From JAEULH01 sp963746275 (GTDB taxonomy: Bacteria; Pseudomonadota; Alphaproteobacteria; Rhodospirillales; Defluviicoccaceae), in the NCBI GenBank assembly GCA_963746275.1, contig CAVVAX010000025.1:1-64000 (forward strand): a stretch of DNA of 64,000 nucleotides, written 5' to 3'. Positions 58,562 to 64,000 of this stretch are shown here, piece after piece; the first letter of the stretch is position 1; each line of letters starts with the position of its first letter. Position numbers and translations under genes: made by a program. Under the pieces are notes generated by a model. It was not told the DNA's origin. It worked only from the letters and a program-made list of their open reading frames with translations, and made no database searches.

Positions 58562-59365
58562 CTACGAGATGTCGTGCGCCTCGAGGAAGTCCGCAATGGC
58601 GGCGCACGTTTTCTCGGGCTGCTCCAGGTGCGGCGCGTGGCCGCAGTGGGAAAGGATCAGCCGCTCGGCCGGGCCCGATACCTGCCCGGCGATGGCCTCC
58701 ACCTGCGCCGCCGTGCCGTAGTGGTCGTCCTCGCCCTGGATGACGAGCACGGGACAGGCGATGGCGGGCAGCACGCCCTCGACGTTCCAATCCCGGAAGG
58801 GCGGGCTCAGCCAGGCATCGCACCAGCCCCAGAAGGCCTGATCGACGTTGTCGCCGTGGTAGACGCTGAGGCGCTGGCGCAGGTCGGTGGCGGTGAAGGC
58901 CTCGCGAGCGGCTTCGATGCCCTGCAGCGTCACCTCCTCGTTGAAGACGTGCGCGGCCATGGTCACGACGGCGAGTGGCGAGGGCGCAGCGCTGGCGTAG
59001 GTCAGCGCGATGGTTCCGCCATCGCTGTGGCCGATGAGGACCGACCGGGAGATGCCGGCCGCTGCCAGCACCTTGGGCAGCACATCGAGCGCCTCGATCC
59101 GGTGGTAGTCGATCGGCAAAGGCCGCCGCCCCGGCGAGGATCGGCCATAGCCGGCGCGGCTATAGGCGAAGGCGGCCAGGCCGGTGCGGCGAACGAGGGC
59201 GGAGGGGAAGGTCCGCCACAGTGCGCAGCAGCCGAGCCCCTCGTGGAGCAGGACCAGCGTCGGCCGGTTGGGATCGTGCCGCCTGTCCGCGGGCCGGATC
59301 CGCCGCCACTCCAACCGGTCGCCGTCGATGGCGAAAACGCCGCGGCTGATCTCCGGCTCGGACAT
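58562..59365 (-). CDS. Alpha/beta fold hydrolase
   Basis: A 267-residue cytoplasmic hydrolase. RPTLVLLHEGLGCCALWRTFPSALVRRTGLAAFAYSRAGYGRS is the oxyanion region. The nucleophile is in LIGHSDGGTIALTYA, the acid near VLVIQGEDDHYG and the catalytic His in LSHCGHAPHLEQPEKT. A small-molecule ester or C-C hydrolase in style. It starts 5 bp after the SDR stop, so the two are probably one transcript. Confidence 0.87.
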   Translation of the reverse strand: MSEPEISRGVFAIDGDRLEWRRIRPADRRHDPNRPTLVLLHEGLGCCALWRTFPSALVRRTGLAAFAYSRAGYGRSSPGRRPLPIDYHRIEALDVLPKVLAAAGISRSVLIGHSDGGTIALTYASAAPSPLAVVTMAAHVFNEEVTLQGIEAAREAFTATDLRQRLSVYHGDNVDQAFWGWCDAWLSPPFRDWNVEGVLPAIACPVLVIQGEDDHYGTAAQVEAIAGQVSGPAERLILSHCGHAPHLEQPEKTCAAIADFLEAHDIS

Positions 59366-59370
59366 CCGGA

Positions 59371-60171
59371 TCAGACGATGGAGCGAACGATGCCGCCGTC
59401 CACCCTCAGCGCCGCGCCGGTCGTCGCCGACGCCTGCTCGGAGCAGACGTAGACGACCATGTTCGCGACCTCCTCCACCTCGGCGATGCGCCGGATCAGC
59501 GAGGATGGCCGCTGGGTCTTGACGAAGTCGGCCTCAAACTGTTCGCGCGAGCGACCCTGCGAGGCGGCCATGGCGGCGAGGAAGCCTTCGACGCCCTCGG
59601 AGCGGGTCGGCCCGGGAAGAACGGCATTCACCGTGACCCCGGTCCCGGCGATGCTCTCGGCGATGCCGCGCGACACCGCCAGTTGCGCCGTCTTGGTCAT
59701 GCCGTAGTGGACCATCTCCGCTGGGATCTGCACTCCGGACTCGCTGGAGATGAAGACGATGCGGCCCCAGCCGCGCAGCACCATTCCGGGCAGGTAGTGC
59801 CGGGTCAGGCGGACGCCGCTCATCACGTTGACCTGGAAGAACCGCTCCCAGTCCTCGTCCGGGATCTCCAGGAAGGGCTTGGCCTCGAAGATCCCGACGT
59901 TGTTGACCAGGATGTCGGTGTCGGGCACCTCATCCATGAACCGGGTGAGACCGCCGGGCTGCGACAGGTCCCCGGGGATGCAGGTGACGTGCGCGCCTGG
60001 CACCTCGGTCGTCAGCCGGGCGCCGGCCTCGCGCGTGCGCTCCTCGGTCCTGCCGTTGACGACCACGGCGGCGCCGGCCTCTGCCAGCCCCTTGGCGATC
60101 GCGTAGCCGATGCCGGCCGTCGACCCGCTGACGACGGCGGACTTGCCGCTCAGATCGATCTTCATGCTCAC
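59371..60171 (-). CDS. SDR family oxidoreductase
   Basis: A 266-residue classical short-chain dehydrogenase/reductase. The cofactor loop SAVVSGSTAGIGYAIAKGLAEAGA has TGxxxGxG as SGSTAGIG. Then NNVGIFE (NNxG), the catalytic Ser in VFISSESGVQIPAEMVHYGMTKTAQLAV with YxxxK, and PGPTRSEGV. The end, GAALRVDGGIVRSIV, is typical. Arg and Thr after the Rossmann loop (VNGRTEERT) suggest NADP(H). Upstream and coupled to the hydrolase. Substrate unknown. Confidence 0.9.
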   Translation of the reverse strand: MSMKIDLSGKSAVVSGSTAGIGYAIAKGLAEAGAAVVVNGRTEERTREAGARLTTEVPGAHVTCIPGDLSQPGGLTRFMDEVPDTDILVNNVGIFEAKPFLEIPDEDWERFFQVNVMSGVRLTRHYLPGMVLRGWGRIVFISSESGVQIPAEMVHYGMTKTAQLAVSRGIAESIAGTGVTVNAVLPGPTRSEGVEGFLAAMAASQGRSREQFEADFVKTQRPSSLIRRIAEVEEVANMVVYVCSEQASATTGAALRVDGGIVRSIV

Positions 60172-60376
60172 CTGCCCCTAACCCGAGTGGCCGGGCCGCC
60201 CCGCTCCTAACGTGGCCCGGCGCGTCTTTGCGAACATCCGCAGCGCACCCCTCTTACGCCGAAAAGCGGGTTCCAGGCGAGGCCGTCATCGCTTTGGCGA
60301 AAGGGAAGCCGCTGCCTCGCGCTCCAGATCCAGCCGGCCCGCGCTCACCTCACGGCCACGGCGAGGCGCCTGCCCA

Positions 60377-60601
60377 TTACACGAAGGGCGCTTTCGAGAT
60401 CGTAGAGCTGTGACGCATGAACCGGATCGAGGAGCTGATCGCATCATCGATACGTGCGGCAATGACGCTCAGCAAGGCGTCTTGTGCACGCAACAGCGCG
60501 TCCTCGTCATCCGCACCAAGCGTCGCCGCTTCCGGAAAGTCCGGAAACCTCGCCAGCATCGTAGCATTGCTGTCTGGCACCAGCCTCGCCGGGTAGATCA
60601 T
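60377..60601 (-). pseudogene. HicB-like antitoxin, truncated
   Basis: 74 codons starting MIYPARLVPDSNATMLARFPDFPEAATLGADDEDALLRAQDALLSVIAARIDD. This is the HicB RNase H-like N-terminal domain with the DEEDAL-type acidic block. After residue 55 the sequence (AISSSIRFMRHSSTISKAPFV) does not match the family, and the DNA-binding C-terminal half is missing. Ten bases downstream of the hicA remnant, in hicAB order. A decayed module. Confidence 0.65.
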
Positions 60602-60611
60602 CGCTCCTGCC

Positions 60612-60717
60612 CTACCTCAGGCCCAAGTCACGCTTGATCTTGGCAACGAGCCCCTTGCCGAGTTCCTTGCTTCCACCATGTCTGCGTTGTCCGCTGCGAC
60701 CAAAGAATTGACTTCAT
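60612..60717 (-). pseudogene. HicA-like toxin remnant
   Basis: Only the ends of HicA remain. A start (ATGAAGTCA, MKS) at 60717 is followed, one frame off, by RRHGGSKELGKGLVAKIKRDLGLR and TAG at 60614-60612, the typical HicA C-terminal helix. The double-stranded RNA-binding-like core with the catalytic GSHxxF/Y is missing (about 25 residues). It cannot encode an active toxin. Not visible as a full open frame. Confidence 0.6.
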
Positions 60718-60882
60718 CAGCCTCCAACGGGGTGCCGCAGCCGATCGGCCTCCGCCTGGGGGCCTGTCGAGTTGGAATGACGGCAGCCTCATCGTCCTAG
60801 GCGCCGACGATCGCGGCGCTACCTTCCTGCGGCAAAAGCGGATTGCAAGCTATTCTTGCTTTTCCGGCGTAACCTGCCCTAG

Positions 60883-61986
60883 ATGCGGCCCAGGATCCAG
60901 GGCAGTTCGGGAAGACATTTGCGCGTGTCGAGCGAGAGGTCGATCGCGTCGCCAGGCGCCGACGAAGCTTTGACTAAGAGCTTGCAGGATCTGGTCTGGA
61001 GCCTCGGCCGCAAGGTCTGCCGCCAGGGCCGCGGCAACGACAGCCTGGATCGCGACGACGCGCTGCTGCAAGCTTTTCTGCGCAGCTTCGAGATCCTCGG
61101 CGACCGGCGGGGGCTCGCCGACTGCCGCTACCACCTCGGCAACATCGCCTACATCCGCGGCGACTACGCCGCCGCCGCCGAGCGCTACCGGCGCTGCCTG
61201 ACGCTGCTCCAGGAAGCCGGCGACATGACCGGGATCGCCCGGGCGTGCCACCAGCTCGGCATGGTGGCGCAGAAGACCGGCGATTATTCCGGGGCCACGG
61301 CCTGGTACTGCCGCTCCATCGAGGTGAGCACGCTGGCCAAGGACGCCGTCGCGGTGGCGCGCAGCTCGCATCAGCTCGGCAACGTCTTCTGCCTGCAAGG
61401 CGGGTTCGACGACGCCTTGACCTGCTATGGCGTGAGCCTGGAGTTGTCCGAGTTGCAGGGCGATGCCGCCGGGGTCGCCCGCTCCTACTACCAGCTCGCG
61501 CTGGTCGCCGAGGCGCGTGGCGATGAGGAAACCGCGACCCAGCTTTACGAGACGGGCCGCGCCATCGCCGAGCCGTCCGGCGCCGCGACCGAAGCCGTCC
61601 GCTGCCTGCAGCGGCTCGGGCGGCTGGCGGAACGCGGCGGCGACCGGGCGACGGCGCTGACCTGCTTCAAGAGCGCCCTGGCTCTTGCCGACAAGACCGC
61701 GCTCGACGATCAGGCCGTCTCCGCGGCGAGCGCCATCGGCGCCTTGTACACGCAGATGGGCGAGGCCGAACGCGGCCTCGACTACACCCTGAAGAGCACG
61801 GCCGCCCGGCTTGCCGACGGCGCCGCTCCGGATCGGACGGACGCGGCAAACCTGCGCCGCCAGCACGGCGCCCTTGGCCCGAGCCGCTTCCGCCGGCTGG
61901 TCAGCGCCCGGCTGCATCGCGAGCACGCAATGGCGATCCTGGCCCTCGTCGCCGAGGGATCGGTCATTGCCGCGAGCACTGGGTAG
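60883..61986 (+). CDS. Tetratricopeptide repeat protein
   Basis: A 367-residue TPR protein with no signal peptide. From about residue 65 it has six to seven 40-residue repeats of the MalT/Rapsyn style: ADCRYHLGNIAYIRGDYAAAAERYRRCLTLLQEAGD, ARACHQLGMVAQKTGDYSGATAWYCRSIEVSTLAKD, ARSSHQLGNVFCLQGGFDDALTCYGVSLELSELQGD, ARSYYQLALVAEARGDEETATQLYETG and so on. A likely scaffold; partner unknown. ATG 60883; later GTG starts are possible since the first 30 residues are not repeat-like. Confidence 0.85.
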   Translation: MRPRIQGSSGRHLRVSSERSIASPGADEALTKSLQDLVWSLGRKVCRQGRGNDSLDRDDALLQAFLRSFEILGDRRGLADCRYHLGNIAYIRGDYAAAAERYRRCLTLLQEAGDMTGIARACHQLGMVAQKTGDYSGATAWYCRSIEVSTLAKDAVAVARSSHQLGNVFCLQGGFDDALTCYGVSLELSELQGDAAGVARSYYQLALVAEARGDEETATQLYETGRAIAEPSGAATEAVRCLQRLGRLAERGGDRATALTCFKSALALADKTALDDQAVSAASAIGALYTQMGEAERGLDYTLKSTAARLADGAAPDRTDAANLRRQHGALGPSRFRRLVSARLHREHAMAILALVAEGSVIAASTG

Positions 61987-62045
61987 AGCCCTCACCCGCG
62001 GCGCTGCGCGCGCCTCCCTCAGGGAGAGGGTCGGGTGAGGGTTTC
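61987..62045. repeat. Extragenic palindromic repeat (CCCTCACCC / GGGTGAGGG type)
   Basis: GCCCTCACCCGC...CCTCCCTCAGGGAGAGGGTCGGGTGAGGGTTT is an inverted repeat with inner stem CTCCCT/AGGGAG. The right arm GGGAGAGGGTCGGGTGAG matches 26119-26133 with one gap. It lies between the convergent TPR and thiD genes and could act as a bidirectional transcription stop. Confidence 0.6.
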
Positions 62046-62068
62046 GCCTCAGCCGTGCCTAAAGCCCT

Positions 62069-62890
62069 TCAGGCCGTTCCCGGAAAGTCGCGGACGGTGT
62101 GGCCGTGGTTGAGCGGGCCGTGGCCGTGGCCGAGGCCCGGCGCGGTACGGATCGCTTCGAGAACGTAGGCGCGGGCGCGTTCGACCGCGGCCACCACCTC
62201 CAGTCCCTGCGCCAACCCGGTCGCGATGGCCGAGGCAAGAGTGCAGCCGGTGCCGTGGGTGTGCGGCGTGTCGATCCTGTCGCTTTCGAAACGCACGAGC
62301 GTCCCGTCGCGGCAGGCGAGCAGGTCGACGAGCCGGGCGCCCTCGCCGTGCCCGCCCTTCACCAGCACGGCGCCAGGCCCGAGCGCCAGCAACCGCCGGG
62401 CGAGATCCGCGGGGTCCTGCTCGGCGCCACCGCCGCAGAGCGCCGCTGCCTCGGGCAGGTTCGGCGTCAGCACGCCGGCCAGCGGGATCAGCTCCGCCTT
62501 GATCGCGGCGACGCCATCGGACGTGAGCAACGGGTCGCCGCCCTTCGCGATCATCACCGGATCGACGACCACCGGCACGCGCCGAGCGCTCGTCCGCAGC
62601 ACTTCGCAGACGGCGGCGATGACGTCAGGACGATGGAGCATGCCGATCTTGATGCAGTCGGCGCCGATGTCGTCGAGCACGACCCGCATCTGCAGGGCGA
62701 CGAAGTCCGCCGGCACGTCGTGGATGGCGAACACGCCCTGGGTGTTCTGCGCCGTCAGCGCAGAGATGGCGGTTGCGGCATAGCCGCCGAGCGCGGTCAC
62801 CGTCTTGATGTCGGCCTGGATCCCGGCGCCGCCGCCGGAGTCGGAGCCGGCGACGATCAGGACGCGGCCCGACGCCGTAGCCGAAACCAT
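62069..62890 (-). CDS. thiD: Hydroxymethylpyrimidine/phosphomethylpyrimidine kinase
   Basis: A 273-residue ribokinase-fold enzyme that phosphorylates HMP twice for thiamin synthesis. VLIVAGSDSGGGAGIQADIKTVTALGGYAATAISALTAQNTQGV is the substrate site; DPVMIAKGGDPLL, LTPNLPEAAALCG, VLVKGGHGEG and DTPHTHGTGCTLASAIATGLAQG (catalytic GTGC) follow. ATG 62890 chosen; ATG 62899 is nearly as good. It begins 22 bp after the corrected glmM stop. The extended His/Gly end (GLGHGHGPLNHGH) is a known feature of some ThiD proteins. Confidence 0.94.
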   Translation of the reverse strand: MVSATASGRVLIVAGSDSGGGAGIQADIKTVTALGGYAATAISALTAQNTQGVFAIHDVPADFVALQMRVVLDDIGADCIKIGMLHRPDVIAAVCEVLRTSARRVPVVVDPVMIAKGGDPLLTSDGVAAIKAELIPLAGVLTPNLPEAAALCGGGAEQDPADLARRLLALGPGAVLVKGGHGEGARLVDLLACRDGTLVRFESDRIDTPHTHGTGCTLASAIATGLAQGLEVVAAVERARAYVLEAIRTAPGLGHGHGPLNHGHTVRDFPGTA

Positions 62891-62912
62891 CCTCGGCACC
62901 GCTTGCCGCAGT

Positions 62913-64000
62913 TCAGGTCGCCGCCGCTGCCTGGATGACGCCGCAGATGTCGTCGACCACCGAGTTCAGCAGGGTCTCGTCGTCGCACTCGGCCATGACC
63001 CGGATCAACGGCTCGGTGCCGGACTTGCGGATCAGCAGCCGGCCGCTGTTGCCGAGCCGCCGCTGGTTCGCGGCGATGGTCTCCTTGACCGTGTCGGCTT
63101 CCAGCGGCTTGCCGCCGTTGACAGCGGACGTTGCGCAGCAATTGCGGCATGGGCTGGAAGAGCTGGCAGACCTCGCTGGCCCGCCCCTGCGACTCGACCA
63201 GCACCGAGAGCACCTGCAGCGCCGCGATCAGCCCGTCGCCGGTCGTGGTGTAGTCGCTGAGGATGATGTGCCCGGACTGCTCGCCGCCGACGTTGTAGCC
63301 GCGCTCGCGCATGGTCTCGACGACGTAGCGGTCGCCGACCCGGGTGCGCTCGAGACTGAGGCCGATGCCCTCGAGATACCGCTCTAGGCCCATGTTCGAC
63401 ATCACCGTCGCGACCAGGCCGCCGCCGCGCAACTGCCCTGACTTCCTCCAATGATTGCCGATCAGCGCCATCACCTGGTCGCCGTCGACCAGCGAGCCGG
63501 TCTCATCGGCAATGACCACGCGGTCACCGTCGCCATCAAGCGCGATGCCGAGGTCGGCGCGGTACTCGGTGACCGAGCGGCAGAGTGCGTCCGGTGAGGT
63601 GGAGCCGCAGCGACGGTTGATGTTGAAGCCGTCGGGCTCGATCCCGATGGAGATCACGTCCGCGCCGAGCTCGTAGAGAACCTCGGGCGCCACCTTGTAG
63701 CAGGCGCCGTTGGCGCAATCGACGACGATGCGCAGGCCCTGCAGAACGACGCCTTTGGGGAACGTGTGCTTGACGAACTCGGTGTAGCGGCCCTGCACGT
63801 CGGTGAGCCACTTGACCTTGCCGAGCTCCCAGGGTTGCGCCAGCTGGCCGTCGGCGCCGTTGTTGAGCCTGGCCTCGATCTCCTGCTCCACGCTGTCGGA
63901 CAACTTGAACCCGTCCGGGCCGAACAGCTTGATGCCGTTGTCCTCAAACGGGTTGTGCGACGCAGATAGCATCACGCCGACGTCGCAGCGCATCGAGCGG
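62913..64000 (-). CDS. glmM: Phosphoglucosamine mutase (3' part; one frameshift)
   Basis: Converts glucosamine-6-phosphate to the 1-phosphate for UDP-GlcNAc synthesis. The catalytic phosphoserine loop LSASHNPFEDNGIKLFGPDGFKLSD is at 63900-63970. The metal loop DGDGDRVV, the sugar loop GGEQSGHIILSDYTTTGDGL and, after correction, the phosphate-binding RKSGTEPLIRVMAE follow. The frame breaks at 63123 (plus strand GACAGCGG where GACGCGG is needed), and removing the extra base restores NVRVNGGKPLEADTVKETIAANQ to the stop at 62913. The first 100 residues lie beyond the window edge. Confidence 0.94.

Overview
The window is GC-rich chromosomal DNA from an alphaproteobacterium, most likely of the Rhodospirillales type. 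The evidence is the gene order tRNA-Tyr, tRNA-Gly, tuf, tRNA-Trp, secE, nusG, rplKAJL, rpoBC, an Isc-type iron-sulfur operon with an N-terminal zinc finger on HscB, heavy use of G/C at third codon positions, and short palindromic repeats of the kind common in these genomes. Genus cannot be decided from sequence alone.

Layout. 1-10966 (minus strand): the transcription and translation super-operon, read from a clear sigma70 promoter at 10938-10966 and leaving the window inside rpoC. 11011-12266 (plus): rlmB and tRNA-Thr. 12371-16771 (minus): a secreted sorbosone/glucose dehydrogenase-like protein, a family 4 glycosyltransferase, a sulfotransferase and an exported DUF192 protein. 16948-24332 (plus): a ten-gene Mrp-type cation/proton antiporter operon with a split MrpA and three MrpD-like subunits. 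24441-24987: a MazEF-like toxin-antitoxin pair with a broken toxin. 24973-33920 (minus): cysE, iscR, a second cysteine desulfurase, iscS, iscU, iscA, hscB, hscA, fdx, then two repeats, iscX and tenA; a promoter overlapped by a good IscR-type box lies upstream of cysE. 34007-37406: a hydrolase, an autotransporter-like barrel protein and a lipoprotein hydrolase. 37587-43050 (plus): three overlapping genes encoding an exported OmpA-like protein, a Sel1/coiled-coil/caspase lipoprotein and a SEFIR-STAND-TPR protein; this is the best candidate for an undescribed system. 43073-48889: DUF599, a 50-residue protein with its own terminator, a secreted GH71 alpha-1,3-glucanase-like enzyme, glgC and uppS. 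49125-55291: an ExeA-like ATPase with a Sel1 tail, a methyltransferase, a second copy of the family 4 glycosyltransferase and a DxD glycosyltransferase-like protein. 55490-60171: an ABC export operon plus a hydrolase and SDR pair. 60377-64000: a decayed HicAB pair, a TPR protein, thiD and the 3' part of glmM.

Eight genes carry frameshifts at ten single-base sites (rpoC, rpoB, rlmB, the third mrpD twice, the SEFIR gene, GH71 twice, the methyltransferase, glmM), and mazF carries a larger lesion. Four of the single-base sites read GAACTC where the protein requires GACTC, a GANTC site that CcrM methylates in alphaproteobacteria. The simplest reading is residual long-read sequencing error at methylated sites, so these genes are annotated as intact after correction. 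The mazF and hicAB lesions look real.
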